From the NCBI GenBank assembly GCA_001897605.1, contig MKTL01000016.1, positions 158,268-222,267 on the forward strand: a DNA stretch of 64,000 nt, written 5' to 3'. Shown one piece after another: positions 6,674 through 15,865 of the stretch. The notes under the pieces are model-generated. The model saw only the letters and a program-made list of their open reading frames with translations. It searched no databases and was not told where the DNA came from. Every line of letters starts with the position of its first letter. The first letter of the stretch is position 1. The DNA comes from Clostridiales bacterium 38-18 (GTDB lineage Bacteria > Bacillota > Clostridia > Peptostreptococcales > Acidaminobacteraceae). A program made the translations under genes and the position numbers.

Positions 6674-9151
6674 CTAAGATTTAAAGCATTCAAAAGATAG
6701 TGTTACAGGTTCGATTTCATCATGGTCAGCGACCTTGATGGTTAAGGTTGCTGGTCCTGAGAGACCAATGGTTTTAATATAGGTACCCGTCATACCACCT
6801 TGCAAGCTAATGACGTTTGGCCCTACAAGCTCTGCGTTGCCTTCGAGCTTTAGTGATAGCGGTGCGTTTAGGTAAGTAGAGATGTTACCAAAGGTATCCT
6901 TTACCTGAATGCGAATCGAAGCGACATCGTAGGTGTCTTTTTCATGTAACTGAATGGTATCTGTAAGTGCTTCGATGTGTAAATGGGTGGATGGCCCTTT
7001 CATCACTTCAGCGACCACTTCACCGTTTTTAACCGCTTCAAAGCGATAGGTCGTCGCAGTGTCGCCCCAGTTACCGATATAGGTGCTGTAGATTCTGACC
7101 CCGTCCTTCAGAGTGAATGGACTTGTGAGGATCAGCTTCGCCGCCATCAACTTATATTTAAGTGGAAGATTGGCTTCGCCGTATTTTGCACCAGCATCGA
7201 GGAGTTTCTTTACCGTTTCCGAGGCACTTTTAGAGTATCCTTCGTTTGTCATCAGTTGATCGCCGATAAAATCATCGATCAGGATCGGTGGATGGGGCAG
7301 TTCGTTGCATTCTTTACGATCGTTGTCTCTACCTATCTTGTCTCTTTTGAAGGTCTTAATCATACGATGGTTTTTATAAAACCGAACCTCGTCTGCGTTG
7401 GTATATGCGGTGATATTGCCGATGTATCCAGCGGGATAATCACCGATGCCCATTTCAGAGTCCAGTGTAAGGACGGGTATTTCATCCTGTTGACTTGCAT
7501 AGACTGCAGCTGCTAGCTTTGGATTTCTAAAAATGTCCGTTACACCATGATGACAGATTCGATCGCCACTGCCAAACTCTTGATGGGTGTTGTAGTCGAA
7601 GAAGCACCACCCGAAGCCGCCGGCGATGTTGCCGCTTTTATATATGGCATCGAAGACATTAAAGTGTCTTCTTGCGTGTTCTCTACGTCTTTGGATGCTG
7701 TCATAGGATTTCGTCGGATACATATGACCATTGAACTCAGAGATGAGATATGCCTTTGAAACGTCTGGTGTGACCTTGCTTTTATCCAGTGCACCTACGT
7801 TTGAACCAATGTGTGAAAAATCGTTAAACGTATAGACGTCTTCAAGTAAGTTGCTTTTTCGAATATAACGAACGCCACCTGTTGGTCTTGAAGGGTCAAG
7901 CGCCTTAGCTAATACATTCGTTTGTTGGTAGAATTCATCATCATCCTGTGATTCATTGATTCTAACGCCCCATAGTATGATCGATGGGTGATGGCGATAA
8001 GCGAGAATCATTTCCCTGAGAGAGGTGAGTGCAATTGCTTTCCACTCACTGTCACCGATATGCTGCCAACCAGGGATCTCAGTAAAAACCAGTAATCCGA
8101 GCTCGTCACACCGATCTATAAAATGGTGCGATTGAGGATAGTGAGAAGTCCTTACCGCGTTACAGCCAAGCGCGTACTTCAACAAATCCGCATCTGTCTT
8201 TTGTGGTCTTTCTGGCATGGCATAGCCCACATAAGGGTAGCTTTGGTGACGGTTGAGACCACGTAAAATGGTCTTTTTTCCGTTGAGGTAAAAGCCATCG
8301 CTTTTAAACTCGATCTGCCTAAAGCCAGCTCTTTTTTCAGAGGTGTCAATGAGAGTGTCTTGGTGCTTAAGTGCGACCTTGATCTGATACAGTTTAGGAT
8401 TTTCAATCGACCAAAGCGTGAAAAGATCAAGATCGACCTCTGCTGTGTGAGTCGTCGCATCGCTAATCGGGTAAGCGGCATGATAGCAGAGCTGCGTATC
8501 GTCCCATATGTCAACTTCGAGGGTATAGCCTTCTACAGCAAGGGATTGATTGAATGTGGTTTGAATTTGAACGAAGGCATGTGAACGATCCGCTTGTGAT
8601 GGATCAGCATACGAGCGTTTGACCTGTGAGGCATCAACATGTGTTTCGTAGTGTATGCTTTCAATGTAGATGTCAGGGCGATAAAAAAGTGTGACCTCAC
8701 GATAGATCCCCCCGTAGGTCATATAGTCGATGACGTGCCCAAAAGGTGGCAGATTACTGGTTTCACGGCTATCGACCACAACACAGATTTGATTCTCATC
8801 GCCAAATTGGACGTGTGGGGTCAGGTCGAGTGTGAACTCGGTATAACCACCATAATGTGAACCAATGTAGGTTTGATTGATATAGACATGTGCGATATGC
8901 GCCACTGCGCCAAACTCGATCATGCAGAGCTGATTTTTCATCTCAGATGGGATTGTGAGTGTTTTAGTATATGCGGTAACTTTGCTGTAGAGCGATTCAG
9001 AAAAATAGTTCAGCGGAGTTACGGCAACGGTATGTGGGATGTGGATCACTTCAAAGCTGCCATTTAGCTCTGGATAAGTTATGCGAGTTGCATCAAAGGT
9101 GATTTCAGGGTAGAAATGCCAATCGAAATTGATGGGTTGTTTTTTTGTCAT
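6674..9151 (-). CDS. Glycoside hydrolase family 2 enzyme (beta-galactosidase/glucuronidase type)
   Basis: 825 residues with GH2 order: sugar-binding jelly-roll (about 1-165), immunoglobulin-like domain (165-285), TIM barrel (285-590) and C-terminal Ig-like domains. WSIENPKLYQI, GFYLNGKKTILRGLNRHQSYPYVG and LLKYALGCNAVRTSHYP are family motifs. E400 in WGVRINES is the predicted acid/base and E472 in ISEFNGH the nucleophile. There is no signal peptide, so it acts in the cytoplasm on imported glycosides. It starts 23 bp after the TetR gene and is probably co-transcribed with it. It could be a beta-galactosidase or beta-glucuronidase; substrate is not decidable here. Confidence 0.87.
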   Translation of the reverse strand: MTKKQPINFDWHFYPEITFDATRITYPELNGSFEVIHIPHTVAVTPLNYFSESLYSKVTAYTKTLTIPSEMKNQLCMIEFGAVAHIAHVYINQTYIGSHYGGYTEFTLDLTPHVQFGDENQICVVVDSRETSNLPPFGHVIDYMTYGGIYREVTLFYRPDIYIESIHYETHVDASQVKRSYADPSQADRSHAFVQIQTTFNQSLAVEGYTLEVDIWDDTQLCYHAAYPISDATTHTAEVDLDLFTLWSIENPKLYQIKVALKHQDTLIDTSEKRAGFRQIEFKSDGFYLNGKKTILRGLNRHQSYPYVGYAMPERPQKTDADLLKYALGCNAVRTSHYPQSHHFIDRCDELGLLVFTEIPGWQHIGDSEWKAIALTSLREMILAYRHHPSIILWGVRINESQDDDEFYQQTNVLAKALDPSRPTGGVRYIRKSNLLEDVYTFNDFSHIGSNVGALDKSKVTPDVSKAYLISEFNGHMYPTKSYDSIQRRREHARRHFNVFDAIYKSGNIAGGFGWCFFDYNTHQEFGSGDRICHHGVTDIFRNPKLAAAVYASQQDEIPVLTLDSEMGIGDYPAGYIGNITAYTNADEVRFYKNHRMIKTFKRDKIGRDNDRKECNELPHPPILIDDFIGDQLMTNEGYSKSASETVKKLLDAGAKYGEANLPLKYKLMAAKLILTSPFTLKDGVRIYSTYIGNWGDTATTYRFEAVKNGEVVAEVMKGPSTHLHIEALTDTIQLHEKDTYDVASIRIQVKDTFGNISTYLNAPLSLKLEGNAELVGPNVISLQGGMTGTYIKTIGLSGPATLTIKVADHDEIEPVTLSFECFKS

Positions 9152-9174
9152 AGCGAGCCTCCTTGTTCCTAATT

Positions 9175-9738
9175 CTATTTGCGTACGGCAGCGCCGTCGA
9201 TCAATAGGTCGATCATCGCCTCTAGCGCCTCACAGTAGGTTGCACCGCCGAGATCTTCTTTTGATTCCAGTAAGAAATGCTCAATGCTGGCTTCTACCAT
9301 ACCTTTAAAAATATTAAGATTGATAGGTTTGATGACACCTTCGTCAATCCCTTGTTGTATGAGTGCGAGCGTCGGCTCCCAATCGGATTCGATTCTGTTG
9401 GCAACAGCTTCAAAGAGCTTTGGATAGCGTTCTTTGATGGTATGAAATTTGGAATAATCGATTTGTTGATACACCTCAGGAAGGGCGATGATCACCTTTC
9501 TGATTTTCTCCACAATGGTGTAGCTAGGATGATCTAAAATTTCCTTTTCAGCCTGCTTGATGGCTTTAAAGGTTTCGTCTAGCATGGCATAGAGTAAAGA
9601 CTCCTTGTCTGGAAAGACGGTATAAATGGTTTTTTTACTGATGCCTATGGATTTTGAAACGTCTTGAAGGGTGAATTTTGCGCCATATTGATTAAACTGC
9701 TCAGCTGCAGCAGAAAGTAGATTTTCTCTTAATGTCAT
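9175..9738 (-). CDS. TetR/AcrR-family transcriptional repressor
   Basis: 187 residues from ATG 9738, which has AAGGAGG 6 nt upstream; the longer open frame to 9777 lacks a ribosome site. The N-terminal helix-turn-helix is complete: LLSAAAEQFNQYGAKFTLQDVSKSIGISKKTIYTVFPDKESLL. The C-terminal ligand domain is generic. It is the first gene of a unit with the GH2 glycosidase and a GPH symporter, so it likely senses a sugar-related ligand and controls this locus. An inverted repeat overlaps its own promoter start region, which predicts autoregulation. Confidence 0.88.
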   Translation of the reverse strand: MTLRENLLSAAAEQFNQYGAKFTLQDVSKSIGISKKTIYTVFPDKESLLYAMLDETFKAIKQAEKEILDHPSYTIVEKIRKVIIALPEVYQQIDYSKFHTIKERYPKLFEAVANRIESDWEPTLALIQQGIDEGVIKPINLNIFKGMVEASIEHFLLESKEDLGGATYCEALEAMIDLLIDGAAVRK

Positions 9739-9767
9739 ATTTGCCTCCTTGATGTGTAAAAAAGCGC

Positions 9768-9795
9768 GGAAACCCATTTTGTATTTTCGGTTTCC
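9768..9795. promoter_or_regulatory. Inverted repeat, likely TetR operator
   Basis: GGAAACC (9768-9774) and GGTTTCC (9789-9795) form a perfect 7-bp inverted repeat spaced by 14 bp. It lies just downstream of the -10 box and over the predicted start of the minus-strand TetR transcript, the usual place for repression by the gene product. Confidence 0.65.
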
Positions 9796-9824
9796 ATTTA
9801 ATCATATTTAGAATATTCAGTCAA
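9796..9824 (-). promoter_or_regulatory. Sigma-70-type promoter of the TetR-GH2-symporter unit
   Basis: On the minus strand TTGACT (9824-9819), 17-bp spacer, TTAAAT (9801-9796). It is followed at once by the GGAAACC/GGTTTCC repeat and then the TetR gene. Confidence 0.65.
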
Positions 9825-9881
9825 GTGATTGGATGAAAAATTGTTTGGAAATAGATTCAAAATAAAGACTTGAGGCAATAT

Positions 9882-9919
9882 AAAAACCCTAGCAAATCTA
9901 TGGATAGATTAACTAGGGT
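9882..9919 (-). terminator. Intrinsic terminator
   Basis: On the minus strand ACCCTAG pairs with CTAGGGT, with a further AATCTAT/ATAGATT stem inside, followed by TTTTTATA. It lies 36 bp past the end of the symporter gene at 9955 and separates it from the TetR unit. Confidence 0.85.
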
Positions 9920-9954
9920 ATAATTTTAGTTTATCGCAATGTAAAGCAATCCCA

Positions 9955-11352
9955 TTAACTATTTTTTAAAGCCTTATGAATTTCATTCATTTTATTTCTA
10001 CTCAGTGTATAGGGACGATAGGAGTAAAATGCTAGGATGAAGCTGACCGCACTGCCTACGGCAAGTAAAAGCGAAAGTCCAGTTACCGTACTGTCCAGCT
10101 GTACCGCTCTTGCGGAATCAAATTTAAGTAGATCCAGCGCCAGTCCCAATAGGAAGATGGCAACCGATTGAGAAAGCTTATAGCAAAGGGTTAAAGTGCC
10201 ATAGAAAACGCCTTCTTGTCTAGCACCTGTTGCAAGTGCTTGAGAATCCACGGTGTCTGCAACCATTGCCTGAGGCAAGGTAAAGAGTCCGCCTGTACCA
10301 AAACCGCCTAAGATACCGAAGGGAATAAGATAAAAGACATTGCCATAGAGGGCATCCTTAAAGATCGAGCACGCGATAAAGTAGACGCAAGCGAGAAGTG
10401 CCATTAAAAGTCCAAGCTTAACACCCTCTTTTTTCTCAGTGCGATCGGTGTATTTGATCCAGAACGGCTGACTAAGGATGCTCATAGCGAGCTGTGTCCC
10501 TACGATGATGGCAATCCCGTTGTTATTGAGGCCAAAGGTATACGTATAGACGTGAAGTCCGAGTGTACTGATGAGCGCACTCGCAATATTTGTAAACAAG
10601 TAGCCAAGAACAACCGCTCTAAAGTCTACGTTTTTAAAGGCGTAATAGATTTCTTTAAAAAACTGTGAGATATTTCCGCCTTCTGTTCTCATAATCCTAG
10701 CATTTAGCTGAGGGATGAGACGGCTGGTGGAAAAATAAGCGGAGAGCATGGATGCTGCCATAACCACTGATGCAAAGATCGCCATATTGTGATACCCATT
10801 AGGATTCAGCTGACCAACAGGATATTCAGGTGTGCTTCTAAAAAAGAGAAACATCCCAAGTGCGGTTGCGAAGAACAAGCCCAGTAAGAAGAATGTGGTT
10901 TTAACCGCTTGTATGCGCGTTCTATCGGTATAATCGTCGCTGATCTCAGCAGCAAGTGCCGTATAAGGGGTTATATAAATGGTTAAAAAGGTCTTTACAA
11001 AAAGGACAAATACAATCATCAGAAGCCATTTGGTCAATTGACCTAGATCTGCTGGAATAAACCAAAGCAGCAGGTTGACGATAACCGTTCCAACCCCACC
11101 GATTAATAAGTAGAGATGTCGTCTGCCAAAGCGACTGCTTCGGGTCATATCGGACAAATACCCCATAATAGGGTCTGAGAGTGCATCCCAAATGATGCCG
11201 ATACTGACCAAAATCCCAATGGAAGCGCCAGACATTTTTAAAATGACGGTGGCGTAAAACACCAAATATGCCGATATTATCTGTGTGGTGAGTCCGAATC
11301 CTATGTTTCCGAAGCCAAAGCCCCAGAGTGTGCGTTTTTTTAGTGCTTCCAT
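9955..11352 (-). CDS. Second GPH-family sugar:cation symporter
   Basis: 465 residues, about twelve membrane segments. RTLWGFGFGNIGFGL and the loop DALSDPIMGYLSDMTRSSRFGRRHLY place it in the GPH family. It is only distantly similar to the symporter at 5165-6511, so this is not a recent duplication. ATG at 11352 has AGGAG 6 nt upstream. It has its own promoter and terminator and so is a separate transcription unit from the TetR-GH2 genes, although it lies next to them. It probably takes up a glycoside for the same pathway. Confidence 0.87.
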   Translation of the reverse strand: MEALKKRTLWGFGFGNIGFGLTTQIISAYLVFYATVILKMSGASIGILVSIGIIWDALSDPIMGYLSDMTRSSRFGRRHLYLLIGGVGTVIVNLLLWFIPADLGQLTKWLLMIVFVLFVKTFLTIYITPYTALAAEISDDYTDRTRIQAVKTTFFLLGLFFATALGMFLFFRSTPEYPVGQLNPNGYHNMAIFASVVMAASMLSAYFSTSRLIPQLNARIMRTEGGNISQFFKEIYYAFKNVDFRAVVLGYLFTNIASALISTLGLHVYTYTFGLNNNGIAIIVGTQLAMSILSQPFWIKYTDRTEKKEGVKLGLLMALLACVYFIACSIFKDALYGNVFYLIPFGILGGFGTGGLFTLPQAMVADTVDSQALATGARQEGVFYGTLTLCYKLSQSVAIFLLGLALDLLKFDSARAVQLDSTVTGLSLLLAVGSAVSFILAFYSYRPYTLSRNKMNEIHKALKNS

Positions 11353-11387
11353 GGTGTTCTCCTAACGAAGTTTTAGATTCTGAACTC

Positions 11388-11416
11388 ATTATATGTCAAC
11401 GCTTCCCACCTTGCAA
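11388..11416 (-). promoter_or_regulatory. Promoter of the second GPH symporter
   Basis: On the minus strand TTGCAA (11416-11411), 17-bp spacer, perfect TATAAT (11393-11388). The start would be about 30 nt before the ATG at 11352. Confidence 0.6.
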
Positions 11417-11420
11417 CACG

Positions 11421-11450
11421 TCTCAAATTAAACTTTGGTTAAATTTGAGA
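11421..11450. promoter_or_regulatory. Inverted repeat upstream of the symporter promoter
   Basis: TCTCAAATT at 11421-11429 pairs with AATTTGAGA at 11442-11450, with mostly complementary bases inward. It ends 4 bp from the -35 box, suitable for an activator. In the rest of the 319-bp spacer 11353-11671 I see only a direct repeat GAGTCAGT (11555-11562 and 11569-11576, 14-bp period) before the glucosaminidase gene. Confidence 0.5.
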
Positions 11451-11671
11451 TAAAACGTATCGAAGGGGCTGTGTGAAGACTATAATTATAGTGTGGTATA
11501 TTGAAAATCTTAGGCTATATAGACTTTAATTAGCACCTCGGTTGTGATAAAATCGAGTCAGTTATATAGAGTCAGTAAGAGTGTATAAGTGATCTAGTAT
11601 TTTGTGAATTAATATTTTGCATTAGATGCATCATATGCTTAAATCTAGCCAGATAGAAATTGAGGACAATT

Positions 11672-12325
11672 ATGGTAAATAAAATTGACACAAATATTCA
11701 AGCGAGAATCGTCTCTAGCTTCGAGGGTCCAAGTCAAAGCTATTACGATGCGAAAAACCGCTTCGAATCTATATTAAGAGATAAGCTCGGCGTATCTACA
11801 GGTACGTCACAGGGCTATGGCGTTGCAGATGCAACAGTAGCCAGCAACCTATCTGCGATGAACAATACCTCTGGCGTGTATTCAGTCAACAATGTGTACT
11901 CAGACGTCAGATTGGGATCAGGCGCAACCGCAGATGCCATCAATGCAAAGCTTGAAGGCACTGGCATGGCAGGACTTGGCGATGCCTTTGTGGCAGCTGA
12001 GGCCAACTATGGCGTCAATGCATGGTTTCTAACCAGCGTGGCAGCACATGAGTCGGGCTATGGCACCAGCAAAATCGCGCAGGATAAAAACAACCTCTTT
12101 GGGTTTCAAGCCTATGATAGCTCACCGTATGCAAGCGCGGCAACGTTTGCTTCTAAGGCAGACAGCGTGGACTATGTGGCGAAATACCTCTCTGAGAATT
12201 ACCTAACAGAGGGTGGCAGCTACTACAATGGCGTGTCCATCGACAGTATTGGTAAAAGCTATGCGACAGATCCAGACTGGTCGACGAAGGTGAAGAAGGT
12301 TATGGCGAACCTACTCACCTATTAA
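11672..12325 (+). CDS. Glucosaminidase-domain peptidoglycan hydrolase without signal peptide
   Basis: 217 residues. The C-terminal half (about 100-217) is a glucosaminidase domain of the LytG/FlgJ type: FVAAEANYGVNAWFLTSVAAHESGYGTSKIAQDKNNLFGF, with E127 in AHESG as predicted catalytic acid, then SVDYVAKYLSENY and DPDWSTKV. The N-terminal 95 residues are polar and low in complexity, with no membrane segment. ATG 11672 is chosen because GAGG lies 6 nt upstream; the upstream TTG lies inside that ribosome site. A peptidoglycan enzyme lacking a Sec signal suggests another export route, such as a flagellar or holin-type one, or release on lysis. It stands alone between the symporter and DUF362 genes. 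Confidence 0.82.
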   Translation: MVNKIDTNIQARIVSSFEGPSQSYYDAKNRFESILRDKLGVSTGTSQGYGVADATVASNLSAMNNTSGVYSVNNVYSDVRLGSGATADAINAKLEGTGMAGLGDAFVAAEANYGVNAWFLTSVAAHESGYGTSKIAQDKNNLFGFQAYDSSPYASAATFASKADSVDYVAKYLSENYLTEGGSYYNGVSIDSIGKSYATDPDWSTKVKKVMANLLTY

Positions 12326-12467
12326 TGGAAGGCGATGACGTTTTACCATAGCGTATTAAGGAATTTTAGAGGCGCTTTATGATCTTTCGCGTTAAAGCTC
12401 ATAAGCGGATAAATAATAGTTAAGAGAGTCAGGAGGCGACCTGACCGAGAAAGGGTAGAGGTAATTT

Positions 12468-13487
12468 ATGTCTAAGGTGTATTTTAAACGTGTGGAAAAT
12501 AAGGATATTCAGGCACTTAGCGATGCTGCTTTGATGCTTTTAAAGACGCTTGTGGCGGAAGACGGGCATAGCTTTACAGGGACTGTACCGCTCAAGGTAC
12601 ATTTTGGCGAAAAGGGCAATAACACGTATGTGCCTTCTGCTTGCTACGATGGCGTTATCGGCTACCTAAAGGAACAAGGCGTGGATTCGGCATTTATCGA
12701 AACCAACGTTTTATATAGAGGTGCAAGAACCACTGCTGAGAGTCACTTAGAGATCGCAAAAGAGCACGGGTTTACACAGCTTCCTGTCATCATCGCAGAT
12801 GGTGAAATGGGTGAGGCGTTCGACGAGATTGAAATTAACAAGGAATTCTTTAAGACGTGTAAAATCGGAAAAGCGTTTGGGGATTACGACCAATTCGTGG
12901 TAATGAGCCACTTTAAAGGGCATGGTGCTGCTGGTTTCGGCGGTGCGATGAAGCAGCTTGCCATGGGATTTGCTGCGAGAGGCGGTAAAATGGCACAGCA
13001 TGCTGGGATCAACCCAGTGGTAAAAGAGCCAAAATGTATCGCATGTGGTCTTTGCTTTAAAAAGTGTGACGTCAATGCCATCGAAATGCGTGAAAAAGCA
13101 TACATTCACCAAGACAAATGCGTAGGCTGTGCAGGTTGTATCGCAGTGTGTCCAGTAGGCGCAATCGTCAGTGACTGGTCGGGCAAAAACTTCAAAGAAA
13201 AAATCGCTGAGTACGCATATGCGGCTCAAAAAGATAAAGACAACGTGTACATTTCATACCTCATCAACGTAACGCCTGAGTGCGACTGTATGGGACAAAA
13301 CATGCACACCGTAGCAGAAGACATCGGTGTTTTCGTGTCGAAGGACCCAGTTGCCATCGATACAGCTTGCATCGACATCTTACAAAAAGAGTCAGACGAA
13401 ACCTTATTTGATGACGGACGTGCTTCCATCGTACATGCGGTGAAAATCGGTCTTGGATCAGATCAGTATGAGTTGATTGAGTTATAA
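12468..13487 (+). CDS. DUF362 protein with two [4Fe-4S] ferredoxin clusters
   Basis: 339 residues. The DUF362 domain covers most of the chain (VPLKVHFGEKGN near 40-51, FVVMSHFKGHGAAGFGGAMKQLAMG near 143-168). It is interrupted by a 2x[4Fe-4S] insert with C190, C193, C196, C200 and C218, C221, C224, C228, each followed by the usual proline or aspartate. No export signal, so it is cytoplasmic. The family is common in anaerobes, and its redox reaction is not established. Start ATG has AGAGGT upstream. It is monocistronic, with a weak terminator-like AAATCA/TGATTT plus T tract near 13511-13539. Confidence 0.87.
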   Translation: MSKVYFKRVENKDIQALSDAALMLLKTLVAEDGHSFTGTVPLKVHFGEKGNNTYVPSACYDGVIGYLKEQGVDSAFIETNVLYRGARTTAESHLEIAKEHGFTQLPVIIADGEMGEAFDEIEINKEFFKTCKIGKAFGDYDQFVVMSHFKGHGAAGFGGAMKQLAMGFAARGGKMAQHAGINPVVKEPKCIACGLCFKKCDVNAIEMREKAYIHQDKCVGCAGCIAVCPVGAIVSDWSGKNFKEKIAEYAYAAQKDKDNVYISYLINVTPECDCMGQNMHTVAEDIGVFVSKDPVAIDTACIDILQKESDETLFDDGRASIVHAVKIGLGSDQYELIEL

Positions 13488-13621
13488 GAAAATCAGCTGG
13501 TTTTGACTTAAATCAGATACCGACTCATTTGATTTTTTTGTCAATGACAAAGAAATCACTCAGACCATTTAAGTGGTAAAATTAAGCTACTTAGATCTGA
13601 GATATCTATGGGGAGGTGTCT

Positions 13622-14218
13622 ATGAAAATTAGTGTAATTAGGAGCTTAACAGTTTTATTCGTTATTAGTCTATTTGTAATTGTTGGGTGCTCTAAAGAAG
13701 TGAATACTTCTAAAATTAATGAGGAAAATTCGTCAGATATTAAGGCGGAAACAGAATCTATATTAGAAGAAACATCAACAGATACATCCGATTTTGATCC
13801 TGGAAATGGATTAGAACCGATTGAAGCCGAAGCCTTTGTAGGGTATTGGCGAATGCTTGAAAGAGATGAAAATGGTGAGGTTGAGGATGTTTCAGAATAT
13901 CCAATTTACTTCTTAGAGGTTACTGAAAATCGACTTTATATCATTACAACATCTTTAAATGAAAATGAAGGCTACTCATCTGCTGATAAATATTATGTAC
14001 TTGATGGTGCTTATTGTTATTATGACTATGATGAAATCAGTCAAGATAACTATAAAAATGCACTAGAGTCGCCTTGGGGTGGTCGTTATGTGGTGGTGTT
14101 TGACGATGAAGATCATCTTGTATTGACAGAGTATTATACAAATGTCACACCAAATGATGCATATAATAAATACACTTATTTGAAAATACCCGCAAATGAA
14201 TGGCCTATAAGCGAGTAA
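13622..14218 (+). CDS. Secreted lipoprotein of unknown function
   Basis: 198 residues from ATG 13622, which has GGGGAGG close upstream; an in-frame GTG at 13616 lies inside this ribosome site. MKISVIRSLTVLFVISLFVIVGCS is a lipoprotein signal with a lipobox ending at cysteine. A Ser/Glu/Asp-rich linker to about residue 65 leads to a small compact domain (FVGYWRMLERDENGEV..., then repeated YY/YYDYDE aromatic pairs), like extracellular 'lipocalin-like' GxW domains. It should sit on the outer face of the membrane. It is followed by a strong terminator. I do not recognise a function. Confidence 0.75.
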   Translation: MKISVIRSLTVLFVISLFVIVGCSKEVNTSKINEENSSDIKAETESILEETSTDTSDFDPGNGLEPIEAEAFVGYWRMLERDENGEVEDVSEYPIYFLEVTENRLYIITTSLNENEGYSSADKYYVLDGAYCYYDYDEISQDNYKNALESPWGGRYVVVFDDEDHLVLTEYYTNVTPNDAYNKYTYLKIPANEWPISE

Positions 14219-14246
14219 TTATTTGTTCTTAAATGATGTAATCTGT

Positions 14247-14290
14247 ACCTGCTTTCTAGAGTTTTTCTACGCTGAAAGCAGGTATTTTTA
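14247..14290 (+). terminator. Strong intrinsic terminator
   Basis: ACCTGCTTTC (14247-14256) pairs perfectly with GAAAGCAGGT (14274-14283), followed by ATTTTTAT. It separates the two lipoprotein genes. Confidence 0.88.
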
Positions 14291-14306
14291 TAGAAAAGGA
14301 ATATAA

Positions 14307-15863
14307 ATGATTGAAAAAAAGTTTAAAAATTGGATTCAAATAGTAGTACTAACAACGCTTGTATTTTTTATATTATCTGGCTGCGGAATTACCAGTAACC
14401 TTCAGGCTACTAATGACGATCAAGCTTCAGAAAATGTTTCAAGCAATGAAAACAATTTGCCTGAGAATGATGAACAAACAACTGACGAGCAAACATCTGA
14501 AGCGGGCAATCCCTCTGTAACTGATATTGCAGATGAACGATATTCGCTGACTATTGCCTCAGATTTACACGTGCTTGCTCCTGATTTTATGGGAGATAAC
14601 TCGGTATTCGACGCATTTGTGGCAAGTGGTGATGGTAAGTTGATTCAGTATGCACCGGAGATTATCGGTGCCATGCTTGAAAAGGTGAATACGGATATTT
14701 TGATTTTATCAGGCGATTTGACCACACATGGCGAGAAGGCATCTCATCAGTGGCTTGCAGATCAGCTGAAAGCACTTGAGGCGAAAACGGGAACACGTGT
14801 GTTTGTCATCCCTGGTAATCATGATATTGATAACCCCTATGCAAGAGATTTTAGTTCAGGGAAACAGGTTGTGGCAGAAAGTGTCACACCTGATGAGTTT
14901 GCTTCGATCTATGGCGCATTTGGTTACGACGAGGCTTGGTCAAGGGATCCAAACTCACTAAGCTATGTGATTCAGCTGGATAAGGATTATTATCTTTTGA
15001 TGCTGGATACCTGTAAGTATGAGGACAATCAAAGCCTTGGCTATCCACTTAAGTCTGGGGACATAAGACCAGAGACTTTAAAGTGGTTAGATGAAGTGGC
15101 TCAAGAGATCAAGGTAGAAGCGCCAGAAGGTGCGACGGTAATATCTAGCTCCCATCATAATTTAGTTTCGCATTCGCCGGTACATGACAAAGGGTTTGTC
15201 ATAGATCACGCGGAGCGAGGGCTAGAAGTGATCAATAAGCTGGGGATAAAGCTGAATTTTTCAGGACATATCCACATTCAAGACATCGTTTCGGTGAAAC
15301 TTTCAGAAGAGGATTCAGAAGTGGATTCAAATCAAGACTCAACTGAAGATTCAAATCAAGATTCAATAGGTGACTTAAAAGAAAATTCCAACTATGATTC
15401 TGTATTTACTGAAGTAGTCAGTGGCAGCTTGATTCAATACCCTCAGACCTACGGTGTGGCGAAGGTCTCTAGTGATCGAGTAATCTACCAGACACAGTGG
15501 GTGGATATGGCGAGTTATCTCCTTTCACATGAACTCGATAGTGATGAAAAACTAGCATTTTTGAATGCCTTTGAGTCCAATGCAGAGCTTAAGTTTAGAG
15601 CGGATTCTGTGGCTTTAATCGATGCCTCGCTACTTAAAACGCATTCACAAGAGGAAGTAGACGCGATGCTCAGTGTATTCGCAGATCTTAACGAAGCGTA
15701 TTTCGCCGGAACGGATAGCGATGAAGAAAGAAAGGAAGCGATTCGAAACGGAAAAGGCTACGCCCTTTGGACACAGGAAAAAGAAGGGTTTTTAAGCGGA
15801 TACGTCGAATCCATGTTATTAGATACTTCGGACGATAACTTTTATGAAGGCGATTTGAGGTGA
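14307..15863 (+). CDS. Lipoprotein calcineurin-like metallophosphoesterase
   Basis: 518 residues. The signal ends in the lipobox LSGC with C26, then an acidic linker to about residue 75. The metallophosphoesterase motifs are all present: D86-L-H88, GDLTTHGE with D137, GNHD at 170-173, SSHHN and GHIHIQD. It should bind two metals and hydrolyse a phosphoester outside the cell. An insertion directly after GHIHIQD carries degenerate D/S/N-rich repeats (DSNQDS, DSTEDS) of about 30 residues, which looks like a recent expansion in a loop. The HNH gene starts 2 bp after its stop, so the two are probably co-transcribed. The substrate is unknown. Confidence 0.85.
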   Translation: MIEKKFKNWIQIVVLTTLVFFILSGCGITSNLQATNDDQASENVSSNENNLPENDEQTTDEQTSEAGNPSVTDIADERYSLTIASDLHVLAPDFMGDNSVFDAFVASGDGKLIQYAPEIIGAMLEKVNTDILILSGDLTTHGEKASHQWLADQLKALEAKTGTRVFVIPGNHDIDNPYARDFSSGKQVVAESVTPDEFASIYGAFGYDEAWSRDPNSLSYVIQLDKDYYLLMLDTCKYEDNQSLGYPLKSGDIRPETLKWLDEVAQEIKVEAPEGATVISSSHHNLVSHSPVHDKGFVIDHAERGLEVINKLGIKLNFSGHIHIQDIVSVKLSEEDSEVDSNQDSTEDSNQDSIGDLKENSNYDSVFTEVVSGSLIQYPQTYGVAKVSSDRVIYQTQWVDMASYLLSHELDSDEKLAFLNAFESNAELKFRADSVALIDASLLKTHSQEEVDAMLSVFADLNEAYFAGTDSDEERKEAIRNGKGYALWTQEKEGFLSGYVESMLLDTSDDNFYEGDLR

Positions 15864-15865
15864 GC

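Noticed and set aside
7547-7794. Antisense frames inside the GH2 gene
   Set aside because: Shadow frames of a conserved glycosidase with no ribosome sites.
10946-11389. 147-residue minus-strand frame in the second GPH symporter
   Set aside because: Overlaps the transporter in another frame; composition is non-protein-like.
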